A program made the position numbers and the translations under genes. From Talpa occidentalis (taxonomy: Eukaryota; Chordata; Mammalia; Eulipotyphla; Talpidae), in assembly GCF_014898055.3 (NCBI RefSeq), contig NW_023600993.1:15838850-15902849 (forward strand): a stretch of 64,000 nucleotides of DNA, in the 5' to 3' direction. How positions within the stretch are numbered: the first letter of the stretch is position 1; each line of letters starts with the position of its first letter. The notes under the pieces are model-generated. The model was not told the DNA's origin. It worked only from the letters and a program-made list of their open reading frames with translations, and did no database searches. This document shows, one piece after another, positions 44,781 to 56,068 of the stretch.

Positions 44781-47700
44781 TCTCTGTGTGTGTTGTGGGG
44801 GGAGGGGATTGTATTTAATAGCAAAGTCCTTGATAAACAATGGAGTACTGTGTACATTAGAAGTAAAAATAACTTGTGGGTTGGATGTCCCATGCAGCTG
44901 TGTTTTGTCTGGTCAACATGTGGCATCCAATCCATGGGCCACAGAAAATAAGAGTTTCCTTGAAACACTGAAAGATCGGGAGCCTCTTGACCAGAGTTAC
45001 CAGAGACTGGGCATTGGAGTTTATAACCTGTAATCAGTGATTCATGTCTTCCCTCTGCTCAGGATCCAGACCTAACAGGCTGGGACATGATTAATCAGGG
45101 CTCAGGGCTCAGAAAACAGCTCGCCACACCTGGCAGAACCTGACAAAATCTTTGTGATGAGATTAACAAAGCAGTGATAGGCTGTCCTGTCAGTGGGGGC
45201 CTGGACATGCAACATCATTATGCAGAACAATTCATTATCAGCGCTGACCTTGTACTCAGCTTTTGGCTGCATATTGATGCATCACAACCCCCTGAAGATT
45301 CGTGGATAAATGCTGTGGTGAAGACATAGTGAGAGCAGTTGGTAGCAGCTAGAAAGCCAGTTCTTTCCACCCCAAATTCAGCTTGCAGAGAAACAGTTCC
45401 GGAGACACCGCTCTTTTTGTTATTTCTAAGTCCTTTTCCCTCTGCTTCAGCAAATCATGGGGACTTCTTTTTTTCGTTCCTGAAAGAATTTTTTTATTTC
45501 TTCCATTGGATGCTTAGGAGCTAGCTGGGATGTGGGAGAGGTGACTGTGGCACATTTTTATTTTATTTTTTAAGATATCAATTTCTCTTTTTGAACAGTC
45601 CTATATAGACCTGCCTCCCTACAACCTTCTTTCTCTCAAAGTCAGTTTACCTCCATCAACAGGTCTCTGATGTCATTCAAATTTCACCATGAGGGATCAC
45701 TTTCATGGCCTTGCCTTGTCACTGTCCCCAAGCACCAGGATCTTCTTATAACTATTTACAGAAATACCCAGCAAGATGTTTAGAGTCATACAGAACCTCA
45801 GTGATGTTCCACCTCTGCTGTTTAATAAAAAGGGAGGCCCTTATATAATTTTCTTAATTCTTCTAAGCTTTAGTTTCTTCTTTTCTAAAGCAGTAATTAG
45901 GTCACATCCTGGAGTGCATAGCTCCCCTATAGGAAGCAATTACCAGTGGGAGAGTAAAAACTAGCTTCCTCCACTCCCCCAAATTGCACCTCTTCCAATA
46001 TGGTGTGTCTAAAACACGCTCACTGTCTTTGAAAAAGGATGTTGGTATCACAGATCTGATGGCTCAGGAAGTGTCTTCTGAGGCTTGTGTGTGTAGTTTA
46101 TTAGGAAAATGCTCTTAAGAACAGTGTGCCTGTAACTGCAAGGAAGGAAACAGGATTAGGCAGAAGGAAAACTTGGGCTCTGATGTAATCTGAGTAAGAA
46201 TGTCAGCCAGTCCCATGGACAGAAATGACTGGGCAGTTGTTGAGAATTTCCCTAGAGTTTGAGGATGAGGATCAGGCCTGTATGTGCCACATTGACTAGT
46301 TGGTGGCTGTGGGCTGCCTCTTCAATGGGAGTTTAAACTTCAAAGGAGCAACTCTATCCAGGAAGGAGCAATTTGAGGTGGGAGGCACGGAGAGAGATGC
46401 TGGATGAATGATAGATTTTATGCTTTTTCTTAGTATAGACATTTCCCCTTTTCAAACCACCCAGATCTCTGCATGTAACGACTTTACTTTTGCATAATAC
46501 TTTATATTTCACTGAGTTGATCACCTATGTCCTTCCCTCAGGACATTTTTTTGAGCGGGTAGAAAATATATCATCCCCATTTTAGGGAAAAAGTAACATT
46601 TCCAACCACTCTTTCCTTGTGTTGCCATCAGTGAATTATAATCTCTGTGCAATTTAGCTTGCTTTCAGCAAAATGGTGATGAAAACTACTTAGATGCCTA
46701 GAGTTTCATCTCAGATTTAGGACCCATGGGTGTGTACATTGGACAGATTTCTGTGTTTGCTAAATGGAGGAAGCACAGCAGCCATGTCCTGTGGATACTG
46801 CTTCACATTTCTCTCTTCTGCCCCCGGTACCTTGACCAGCCCGAGATCAGTGCTGGGACTCTGCTCTGAGATCAGAGTGACAACAATGAGTAAGAACTGG
46901 CCTGCAATCTGAGAAAATAGCCCCAGTGTACAGGTGTTCTTGGAATATTTGGAACTGCATTAATAGCAATGAGTGATATTTCCTTGTTACTTGTGTCCTG
47001 AGATTTTTTTGTCCCTTCCAAATAGAATGATTTGTTTTCCTAAAGTGGATTGGCATGATGCAGACTTGGCAGGATTCTGTGTACCACTCATGCCTGGGTT
47101 TTTCAAGCCAACTTGTTGGCACAGCCCTTTTCTGGGGTATTCGAGCTATTCTCCGAATTTAACTTACTTCATTAGTGGTAAATAAAAGCCATGACAGCTA
47201 ACTCAAGTGTTTGTCAATCTCAGGTGATATTCCTCACCTCCGGATATGCCAGTCATGCTCTTCCCAACTGGGAAGGTGTGCAGAACCCCTCTGGACCCAC
47301 AGGGAGCAGCAATTATTTCTGTTCAAGGGGGGGATTTTAGCCTGTCAATTTTCTTACAATTTCAGCCAACATTTAGTGCCCAGATTACCTGAAAATGTGG
47401 GGCTGAAGTTCACAGAGGTCACACCTCATCAGCAATCATCAGTACAGGTACACAGTGAGTGAGTATAGAGGCAAGGCATGTAGAAAAGGGTTCAAATCAA
47501 AGATGACCAGTGAAGCAGAAAATAAAGACATTGCCAGGTTTTTTTGCCCCAATTTGTTGTACATTACAAGATGTGTATTACAACAATGTGAGGCCCCTGA
47601 TTTACCTAAGTGTGCCTTTTTCTAAAACTGTGGTTCTGCTATCTTGGGAAACTTAGTCATGTTGTGTATAAACTATGGCTAAGATAAAGGAAGCAAAAAT

Positions 47701-48602
47701 ATGCCTTAGGACCATCAATTTAAGGAAGAGAATGCTCCTGGCTCCCTGACATCAAGGAATGGGAATAAGGCAGGAAGGAAGAGGAAGTTGTTCTACTTAG
47801 CAAAATTGCAAAGACTGTACAGAAAGTCTGCCTTTGTTCTTTATGACTGTTTTTGGAAGCTTCAGCCATAAACTGCTTTCTTAAATGTATTTGGTCTTTT
47901 CTGATATCTCCTATTATTCATTCCTTGTTCAAATTCTTTGCTCTTTAAATCATCACTTTTGAATTTAAATCTCTTTGAGGAAATTTCCTAAAGCAAATTG
48001 CAATCTTTAATATATCAATTCATTTCATTCATTTCTAATCACAAACATTATGAATGATGAAATTTTCCTCATTGCTTAGAGCCAAAGTGTTCTTTTGATA
48101 GCAATTGAAGTGGCAATAAATACCACATTTCACTTTTGTCCCGTCCAAATGTGTTTTAGTAGAATGACCTGAAGTGAAGTTATCAGAGAAAGATATAAAG
48201 TTTCAAGTTCTGTCACTGTTTATGAAGGATGGGAAGCCACGGTAGCTTGCCAGTCAAATTACAGCCATTAATGATGAAAGACAGTCTGGTACATAGACTT
48301 ACTGTCATAGTCACAGTCCACATGAGCTAGTTGCAATAATTCCAGCTCTTAGTCTGATGTCCATTTTTTTTTTTTTGAATGGGAAAAGGAACATTAAAGT
48401 TTCCCTAGAAGGCTAAATATAATAATGTGTCGGTCCATCCCGTCGGAATGCCAGTTATAAGAATTATGTCCTTATTAAGACATCTTCCTCCTCTTTCTGT
48501 CTTCAGGATTATCCTGATCTTCATTTAGACATCAAGTCTCACATCTTTAACAAACAAACAGATAAAAGAAAATCAGTGAAAGGAACCGGTGATCTTTCCA
48601 AT
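44781..48602. other. Long, largely unique region, candidate conserved elements
   Basis: 3.8 kb without SINE, LTR or recognised LINE apart from a weak MIR/L2-like patch near 46490-46620. The composition is even. The part at 45060-45320 is rich in homeodomain-like and other transcription-factor-like sites. Overlapping frames at 46847-47122 and 47211-47462 are not recognised as proteins. Confidence 0.4.
45060..45320. promoter_or_regulatory. Candidate conserved non-coding element
   Basis: A repeat-free, evenly mixed segment with ATGATTAATCA, AACAAAGCAGTG, TCATTATGCAGAACAATTCA, TTATCAGCGCTGACC and CTGCATATTGATGCATCAC: dense homeodomain-, SOX-, POU- and nuclear-receptor-like motifs. There is no open frame. 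Enhancer function is inference only; conservation cannot be judged from one genome. Confidence 0.3.
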
Positions 48603-48616
48603 AGCATAATCCTCTT

Positions 48617-48884
48617 TTTTTTTTTTTAAAGATTTATTTATTTATGAAAGAACTGGCATACAGGTCAGAGGCGTGGGAGGGTGAGAGAATTTACCAGAGA
48701 GAGCAGGGAACAGAACAGGCAGATTGACCGAAGATACTGCTGAGGGGAGCAGCAGGCGAGACAGGAGAGGTCTGCCGTGCCATGTGGGTTTCCCCCTGGC
48801 CATCCGGGAATCGAACCTGCGCTGCAGAGGCTGGAGACAGCTTCACAGGGCGGCATTCAACCTGCTGTGCCACTGGGGAGGCCC
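48617..48884 (-). mobile_element. tRNA-derived SINE, subfamily A, minus
   Basis: Full-length minus copy with tail TTTTTTTTTTTAAAGATTTA and head ending GCCACTGGGGAGGCCC. The 'aagaactggcatacaggtcagaggcg' junction is subfamily A. The target duplication is imperfect: AGCATAATCCTCTTTT versus AGCAAAATCCTTTT. Confidence 0.94.
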
Positions 48885-48979
48885 AGCAAAATCCTTTTAA
48901 TCTCAGTTTTCCCCCTAGTTATTTAATCTTAGTTACCCATTGTTTCTTCTGTTTAGAGTGAAATATCTAAAAACAGCAT

Positions 48980-49095
48980 CCTCTAATGTAAGGTATTCAT
49001 AGAAGCCACTAGATGTGACGTACATGGGAACTTTCTGTACAGTCTTTACAATTTTGCTGTAAATCTAAAACTGCTCTAAAAGTAAAAGTTTATTC
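48980..49095 (+). mobile_element. L1M 3' terminal fragment, plus
   Basis: The phrase 'tgggaactttctgtacagtctttacaattttgctgtaaatctaaaactgctctaaaag' is close to the standard extreme 3' end of L1MA/L1MB elements. It is short, with no coding part. Confidence 0.65.
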
Positions 49096-49335
49096 CAAAA
49101 GCGTTCTCTCTTCAGTCTCCATTTTCATCATCTCCTGCTCTCTACTCAAACCACTGTAATCTGAGTCACTTAACAATGTACAAAAATGACTCTGCAAAAT
49201 TACCAATAATCTGCGTGTTGATAAAGCCAGGGGTTGCTGAAAGTTCTGAGTTCCTTTAACTTCTCAGTCATATTGAATATTTCTGATCAATCTGTCCTTT
49301 TTGAAATGTTGTCCAAGGAAGAGACTACTGTTCAT
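49096..49335 (+). mobile_element. Possible L2 fragment, plus
   Basis: The block 'aaaattaccaataatctgcgtgttgataaagccaggggttgctgaaagtt...cttaacttctcagtcatattgaatattt' follows the L2 order 'gtcaccaatgacctc..gttgccaaatccaa...gacctctcagcagcatttgac'. It is strongly diverged, hence moderate confidence. Confidence 0.45.
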
Positions 49336-50744
49336 CATCTGAAATAGAATGCTCAACATCTTGTAAGATAAGTAAAGGAGAAACATTCTTGGAAAAATTG
49401 TCTTTCACTTCTTTTGTTTCAAGAAAATTATGAATTTGAATTAATACTATGATAAATCATTTTTTAATTCTTTTATGGCTCAGCCAACAAACATTAGCAA
49501 AGAACTCAAGATCATTAAATAAAACTTCTTCTATTTCTTTCAAAAGTTCCAGTAATGACCTATGATTTGTATTCTTGACACTTTTCATCATCTATTTCAA
49601 AAACCTAAGTATAACTATTTTCAACATGGATTAAAAGTGGAGTGAAGCAATAATATCTATTTCATGTTTCAAAATAATAAATCTGGGGTTTAGCTTTAAT
49701 ATGAAACACTGCTTACACTGATTTTAAAAAAGGGTTTTTTTTTCATATTTACTTGAAATCTTTCTTTGACAGATGTAAAATGTTCAAAATGAAATATGTC
49801 CTAAGGTTGATCTTTTAGACTGCAAATTGACAACATTGCCTTATAAATTTGAAAGTTTGCTGAGACTAAACATGCCTACATGTTTAATTGGTTGACATGT
49901 TTTATATATTGCATGACTCATCGTGCAAACAATGGAAACACAAAAAAAGACTAGTGATTTTTAAAGTTTTGAATCAACTAATCTCTAATATTGTTGAAAA
50001 ATGTACTATGAGCAAATGTTTAGTGACTTAAATAAAAATCTTTCCATTTTTAAAACCTAAAAAATCTTGTCCTCGTGACACTAAGTAAATTTTGTGACTG
50101 AAGTAATTTATTTTACCATCTCTTGATCTAAATGTGGTATGAGTGCAAGAAGAACACTACTTTGTAGTTGGCCAACGTAATAAGTTTAGATCCTGTTTGA
50201 AATTATCTATATATTTTGGCATTTAATTTTTATATTAGATGATTTATTTCTTCAATTTTGGTGACTATTGAGATAAAATTTCTTATTAAATTTATTGCAT
50301 CGAATTAACATTGTTCTCTTTATTATTCTTAAAATTGTTTTTGTGACCCAAGCAACTTTTTTATTTTGTTCTGCTGTGGCATATTTTAATTTCTGTATTT
50401 ATTTTTTTAACTAGGAAAATTTAATTATACTATAATTAAATGATATATATTTTACTTGTCATTTGCAACTTACATAGGTACTGCTGTAATTCCTGTTGTC
50501 TCTCTAAAATAGTCACATAAACAAATTATGATGTTATACCAATATGTAGAAAAAAATATTCAAACAGAATCTATTCACAGACACCAGCTGGGTTGATGAT
50601 AGGTTTATGTGTAACACTAGAGATGATAAATGTTCTCAGCATGTGCACTATAATATAACAATATTATCTTACACAATCTAACAGTTAAAGTGAAATGTAG
50701 CTCTACCAAAATAACAAAGTTATATAACACAAAAATATTTTACA
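49336..50744. other. Unassigned AT-rich non-coding DNA
   Basis: No gene was seen. Very AT-rich, with several T-rich runs. It may contain old LINE debris that I cannot align by eye. Confidence 0.35.
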
Positions 50745-50868
50745 GTGCTTAAGTTTTAAAAGTTAAATAAATTCAAATTAAATACAATAAAAAATTAAGT
50801 TCCTCAGTCTGGCTGGCCACTTCAAATGTCCAATAGCCACACGTGGATGGATAGGCCAGTTCTACAAC
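50745..50868 (+). mobile_element. hAT-type MER fossil, plus
   Basis: The 3' part of a mammalian repeat: AAATTAAGTTCCTCAGTCTG, 'ctggccacttcaaatgtccaatagccacacgtgg', then GGATAGGCCAGTTCTACAAC. It is the same family as 57763-58048, which preserves the left part. Confidence 0.55.
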
Positions 50869-50960
50869 AGAAGCTACAGTGACTTTTTTTTCATGCATGG
50901 TACTCAGTGTTTTCATACATTTCTTAATTACAATAACTGTTAAAAGAATAAATTTCTCCG

Positions 50961-51224
50961 GGGGCCTCCCCAGTGGCGCAGATGGTTGAGCACTGCACTG
51001 TGGAGCTGTCCACAGCCCTTGTAGCGTGGGTTCGATTCCCGGATGCCAGGGAGAAACCCACATGGCATGACAGACCTCTCCTGCCTCACCTGCTGCTCCG
51101 CTCAGCAGTGTCTTCGGTCTGTCTGCCTGTTCTGTTCCCTGCTCTATCTCTGGTGAATTCTCTCACCCACCCACGCTTCTGGTCTGCACCCCAGTTCTTG
51201 TATAAATAAATAAATCTTAAAAAA
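50961..51224 (+). mobile_element. tRNA-derived SINE, subfamily A, plus, inserted at RPL7 pseudogene
   Basis: Full copy (GGGGCCTCCCCAGTGGCGCA) with the 'ctgcaccccagttcttgtat' junction and a short AATAAATAAATCTT tail. The target duplication AAGAATAAATTTCTCC / AAGAATATATTTCTCC differs by one base. It landed at the 3' edge of the RPL7 retropseudogene. Confidence 0.95.
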
Positions 51225-51239
51225 AAGAATATATTTCTC

Positions 51240-51670
51240 CAATAGTGTAGATTTCATGAATCAGATTCTCCATAGAGATGTCACATTTACCAAAAGATGG
51301 AGCAATCCATGCATTATCTTTGTGTTTGCTCTGCCAATTCTCTCTTTTTTGATTTTGCCGTGGCCATGCCTGTAGATCAATTCATTTACTAACTTAAGGT
51401 TTGAATACCCCCATGCAATATATGGTTCCACACTCCTCAGCATGTTAAGTGAAGCTTTGTTGAGCTTCATAAAGGTACCATTGAAGATCTTTGGAAAGTG
51501 AAAAATTTCAACCTTTGAGCTCAACCATTGACACCTGCAGTCCTGATGACAAATGCCAATTTGGCTTCCTTAGGTACATATAAGTTCCCAGGTTTTCTTG
51601 CCAGCCTAGCTATTTGAATCTGAGTTCTGTACATTTGCCCACAGCTTTCTCTGACCCTTCAAATTTCTTC
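51240..51670 (-). pseudogene. RPL7: RPL7 processed pseudogene, truncated
   Basis: Read on the minus strand, this intronless stretch encodes the middle of ribosomal protein L7, a large-subunit protein of cytosolic ribosomes. Matching blocks are [19 protein letters not shown], then [30 protein letters not shown] and [12 protein letters not shown], followed after a frameshift by a decayed 'EIYT' block. Human RPL7 has about 248 residues; roughly residues 65-200 are represented. At least two frameshifts and an in-frame stop break it. The lack of introns marks it as an L1-made retrocopy. The 3' part and any poly-A are missing, cut where the SINE lies. Confidence 0.93.
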
Positions 51671-52239
51671 TCCATGAGCTGGAATGAAGAGAACCATACA
51701 TTTTTTAGAAAATGAGATGCTGGCTGAAGGAAATAGCAGGTCAACAGGCTTATTTAATTCTTTATTGTCTCTCATTTTCATCAGCACCTTTAAGTTCATT
51801 TTAGATACTTTCTTAAAATTCTTATTAATAATATTTCAAACGATCACAAAAGTGGAGAGAAAAATATCAAAAACCCCTTTCCTATATCAACAGTTTTAAT
51901 GATTACCAACTTTTGGCCATCCTTTATTTCCCCAAATCAGTCCCTGACTAACCCCACAGCCACCAGTTAAATGTTGTTCTGCAGGTTTCGTCCCAGCTTT
52001 TTATTCACCTCCTTCCAATTCTCCTCCCTATCTAAATGTATGTTTGGATTTTTAATTTTAATTTTTACACAAAGCTCTAGACTCATTTTCAATTTCCTAC
52101 TGTACATCATCAGAATCTACTCTGGTTCTTAAAAATACATTGAACATGTTCAACAATCTCTTCTCTACCATCCAATCTATTTTATTTTTCATCTTTACTC
52201 ATTATCCTGAATTATGAAGTTACTATGTACCAACTTGTC
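51671..52239. other. Unassigned non-coding DNA
   Basis: No gene was seen. Pyrimidine-rich sequence that may include the upstream part of the L2 copy that follows. Confidence 0.35.
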
Positions 52240-52800
52240 CAAGATATACTCTCCTCTTTTCTCCCCCATCACGGAATCACATGCCAAATCCTATGTGTCC
52301 AGTTTATAGAATTTCAAATCCGGTTGCCTTTTTATGCTAAATGCTAGTATCTGATCAATAACCCTATTTTCCCCTTCCTCATTACTACTCTCTCCTAAAT
52401 AATCTTTCTGTCACCAGTCTTTCCCATTTTAATACATCTTTAATATTTCCATATTACCTAAATGGTTAGTTTTAAAAATAATCAAACTTCACTGTCTATC
52501 GCCCTTGAATAACCCCCCCCCCACTTTTCTGCACTTGTTACAGAAGGGCCTCACAGCCTATCTACACTTAGCTTGTCATTCCCTTCTGCCTCTCTCTTTC
52601 CCTCTCCTCTTACAGTGAACAATTAAAAAGTCCAGTGGAATTATTTCTTCTGTTCTTCACTTTCTACCTCCCTTAACATCTCTCTGTATATTTTCAAGAG
52701 TAAAATATTTATTCCCCTCTGCCTGAGATGGCATTTGCCTTATCTTCATCTGAGGATTCATTCAATGCCTTTTAAATGGATATTTAGAGCACATCTGTGG
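52240..52800 (+). mobile_element. L2 LINE fragment, plus
   Basis: Sense L2 landmarks in order: CTCCTCTTTTCTCCCCCATC, ACATGCCAAATCCTATGTGT, a poly-C run at 52506-52517, TTACAGAAGGGCCTCACAGC, then CTCTGCCTGAGATGGCATTT and CATCTGAGGATTCATTCAAT. The order fits the L2 ORF2 3' part. Diverged and without a frame. Confidence 0.55.
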
Positions 52801-53392
52801 TCCTAATATAGAAACACAGGGATAAATCTATCATTATTTGAAGAACAATCTTTTTTTGAGAATGTTATTCTTTTCTCTAAAGCCTGGATCTCCCAGGGGG
52901 GAGATGGGTGTGAGGAACGGGACATTGCCAGCCTACACATGATCAAACAAATCACCCGTGAGTGATTAGCAGAGTGGCAGGCTCACACCTCACTGAAAAG
53001 CAGCTTAACTCCTATCTCTGCTTGTTTCTCTGTCATGGGCACTCAGCCACTGTCTGTATCTCCTTAGGCCATGCTTCCATTATAGCCCATAGTCTATAGT
53101 TCCCTAGTCATTTGTTGACATATCTACCGAAATGTGAATTTCTAATGGACAAGTCAAATTCATCTTTATGTCACAGGATATGTAGTTTACACTAAACTCA
53201 TTTTGTTTTTAATGACTGAGTTTAGAAAAAAAAAAGAGTGAGAGGTATGTTAAAAGACCTATGCATGAAAAAATATCTTCTTGATAGCACTCAAGTTTCT
53301 CAGATTACGTATGGTGTTTCTAAAGGGAGGACTGTATATGCCAAGCTAAGAATTTTTAATACATGGACAATATTTCCTGCATAGTTGCCTTT
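52801..53392. other. Unassigned, probably unique sequence
   Basis: No gene or named repeat was seen. A CCCAGGGGGGAGATGGG run lies near 52891-52908. Confidence 0.35.
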
Positions 53393-53408
53393 TAAAATAG
53401 TCTCCACA

Positions 53409-53729
53409 GAGCTTCCCCGGTGGCGCAGCGGTTGAGCGCTGGGTTGTGAAGCTGCCCGCGGCCTCTGCCGCACCAGTTCGATCCCCGGCTGCTCCCCGGC
53501 CACCAGAGGAGGGTCCCACATGGCGCGCAGACCTCTCCTGCCGCCCGCTGCTCCCCTCAGCAGTGTACTTCGGTCCTTCTGCCTGCTCTGCTCCCTGCTC
53601 TGGTGAATTCTCTCACCGTCCCGCGCTTCTGACTGTACCCAGTGCATGTATAAACAAACAAACAAACAAACAAACAAATAAATAAATAAAACATGCCTCT
53701 ATTAAAAAAAAAAAAATGAAAAAAAAAAA
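53409..53729 (+). mobile_element. tRNA-derived SINE, young subfamily B1, plus
   Basis: Near-complete copy with a perfect 16-bp target duplication TAAAATAGTCTCCACA (53393-53408 and 53730-53745). The head is TTCCCCGGTGGCGCAGCGG, with B box AGTTCGATCCC. The insertion 'gctgctccccggccaccagagg' defines B1. The tail has ACAA units, ATAA units, then ACATGCCTCTATT and a long A-run, like the copy at 15653. The two share tail architecture that no other copy has. Confidence 0.96.
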
Positions 53730-53745
53730 TAAAATAGTCTCCACA

Positions 53746-54709
53746 TGGACATTTGTTCTGAATAGATCCTTTAATGACATGAGCAAGGCCATGTCTCCTG
53801 GGATCCCTGGGAATTAAGAAGAACTTTGCTTAAGAATCCCAGAGTCTACACAGAGTAAAATGAACACTTCTCCCTTTTTTCTCAATTAATATAAAATAGC
53901 CCTTTTATTTAAACTTCTTACCTAACTAGTGACTCTGTAAATAATGTATTAATCATCAGACCATTTATTAAAGATACAGTATTGGCTCAAGTACTAATCT
54001 TCACTATCTAGAAATATATAATCTAAGACCTTGAGAGAGATCAAGAATAGGTTTCCATTTCAGAATAATACCACCATAGGCACTTGGCTTCCTTGAACAA
54101 GAGCAAGTGTAGGTTTAACTACTTCTGTTAGTTGCTTTAAATACTCAGCAGAAACTTTGCTTTGGGGGATACTCTCTGCATTTGTAAGTGTGAGCTAAAA
54201 CAGTTATAATTTGGAGCCCATGAGTGGCACTACATATAGGCTTGTGTACCTGGTGCCATAGGTGTACAGTTTGCTGAAGGACTGTACAGGATTCTGCTCC
54301 AATAATGGCAGCACTTTCAGAAATCTCCAAATCCTTCTACTTTTGACATCAAAAGAAAACTGGATTGCCTCGGGACTGGATAACACTTTGGTTTTCCTGA
54401 ATAATTGAACAACAGGGAGAGATAAACTTCAATGAGAACAAAAAGAGTATGAATGATCAGTTGTAAAATGAAGAGATGGCAAATTTGTTCTCTGCAATTG
54501 AGGTGGGGCTTGTAATCAGTAACCACAAAGTACTTTGTGGAAATACTCTCAGTGTATTTTCTAGAAGTCCAAAGTTATGACTTTAGTGAGATCATGAAAT
54601 TGTGAGTACTTAATAAGGTAAAAAATTCTATATACTGGAAAGAAACCTTTTAATACATTATTAATATCAATTTAGAATTTACACTAATGCACACATTAGT
54701 GTAGCCTGC
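53746..54709. other. Unassigned non-coding DNA
   Basis: No gene was recognised. A 9-bp inverted repeat lies at 54681-54702, just outside the Tigger fossil. Frames at 54145-54526 on the minus strand have no known match. Confidence 0.35.
54681..54702. repeat. Perfect 9-bp inverted repeat
   Basis: ACACTAATG (54681-54689) and CATTAGTGT (54694-54702) form a perfect stem around a CACA loop. Its position next to the Tigger fossil may be coincidence or the remains of an element end. Confidence 0.6.
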
Positions 54710-55560
54710 ACAGAGTCAGGATTATCAATATCACTTTTCTTTAACCCCTCATCTCAATCTGCTGTAGGGTATTCAGGAGCAATAACTTCCATCAGCTCTT
54801 ATCTCTTATGATCAATAACAATACCTGAAGGATCCTGACGAATCTTCCTTAGTTTTTTCTTGAGGAAGTATCACTCTTTTAAGAAATATGTATATGGTAT
54901 TTTGTTTGGTTTCTTTTTTCTTAAATAATAGATTTCTTTATACGTAGATAATGCACCATGAACATTGCTCTCTGTTACTGAAAGCCTTTTAGTGCTGGGA
55001 TTCATGTTTTTAAGATTTTAAAGAGCTTGTAGACATCTGCAAAAACTTCCGCTAAAGGCGTCACTGTAAATTTTCTTGGGGGTTCTTTTTCTTCTTCTAT
55101 AGTTTCCATTTCTCTCACCTGCTACTCAACTATGTGTTTCTGTTTCAGTTCCAACAACTATAATACAACAATCAATTGCTCTGTCTCTAGGAACTTCTCA
55201 ATGTCATTTTCATCCACTCCCAGATTAAAGATCCTTATAATATTAACCACAGTATTGTTTATTTTTGCAACTTCTTCACCCTTGTACTATCTTTTGAAGT
55301 CTGACTGAGCTTCAGTTTTAATCCAGATGTCACCACATACATCATTGAAAGCCTGACCAAATTTCTCAATGCCTCATAAATGTTGTGATAATTTCAGAAT
55401 TGCATCAGTGTTTTCTCAGTGTCCACAGTTACAGCAATAGTCTGGACAAATGTCCTCAGATAATAGTTCTTAAAAATTGCTATAAATCCTTGATCCATCC
55501 ACTACCACATGGTTGTGCAGAGCCCTGGGCACACACATGGCTTTCTAGATTCCCAGGAAT
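54710..55560 (-). mobile_element. Tigger (Tc1/mariner-pogo) transposase fossil, minus
   Basis: The minus strand preserves, with frameshifts and stops, the C-terminal half of a Tigger-type transposase. Recognisable pieces in order are IAVTVDTEKTLMQF, AFNDVCGDIWIK, EVAKINNTVVNIIRIFNL, GVDENDIEKFLE, a Glu/Lys-rich stretch, EPPRKFTVTPLAEVL, and ALSTYKEIYY. Tigger elements are cut-and-paste DNA transposons of the pogo group, active in early placental mammals; the CENP-B-like N-terminal DNA-binding half and catalytic core are missing here. No frame is open for more than about 60 residues, so it is inactive. Confidence 0.85.
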
Positions 55561-55793
55561 ACAAATAAGCTTTTGCAAGTCTCTTAGAGGCAGATGTAAA
55601 CATTAAACTACACCTCTCCACCCATCATGAGGTTATGTTTATCACTCCCTCAATTAGAGTGAAGTGAAATGGAGACACCCCTTTTGAGGGGGGTCTTCAG
55701 AGTGACCATCAGATAAATCAAATAGTTGCAATTCTTTGGGAATGAGATCCATTCTTCTCTCTATAGTACCAGCAACACCAGATGTTATTTTTA
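55561..55793. other. Unassigned sequence upstream of Tigger fossil
   Basis: Could contain further decayed Tigger sequence, but no block is recognisable. Confidence 0.35.
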
Positions 55794-56068
55794 TTTTTTT
55801 TAATTTTTTTAAAGATTTATTTATTTATGCATACAAGAACTGGGGTACAGGCCAGAGGTGTGGGGGATGAGAGGATTCACCAGAGACAGAGTGGGGAGCA
55901 GAACAGGCAGATCTACTGAAATATGCTGCTGAGGGGAGCATTGGGCAAGTCAGGAGAGGTCTGCCGTGCCATGTGGGTTGCTCCCTGTCCAGGGTTCGAA
56001 ATCATGCTGCAGTGGCTGTGGACAGCTTCATAAGTTGCTTCTTAACCCCTTGCACCATCAGGGAGGCC
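55794..56068 (-). mobile_element. tRNA-derived SINE, subfamily A, minus
   Basis: Full-length minus copy with tail AAAGATTTATTTATTTATGC, junction ACAAGAACTGGGGTACAGGC and head ending CCATCAGGGAGGCCCC. A short target duplication of GTTATTTTTA flanks it. The head is diverged, so it is one of the older copies. Confidence 0.93.

Noticed and set aside
52506..52517. Poly-C runs (also near 16771 and 17836)
   Set aside because: Common simple sequence; the one here lies in an L2 fragment and has no further structure.
53300..53677. 125-codon minus ORF
   Set aside because: Antisense reading of the B1 SINE at 53409-53729.
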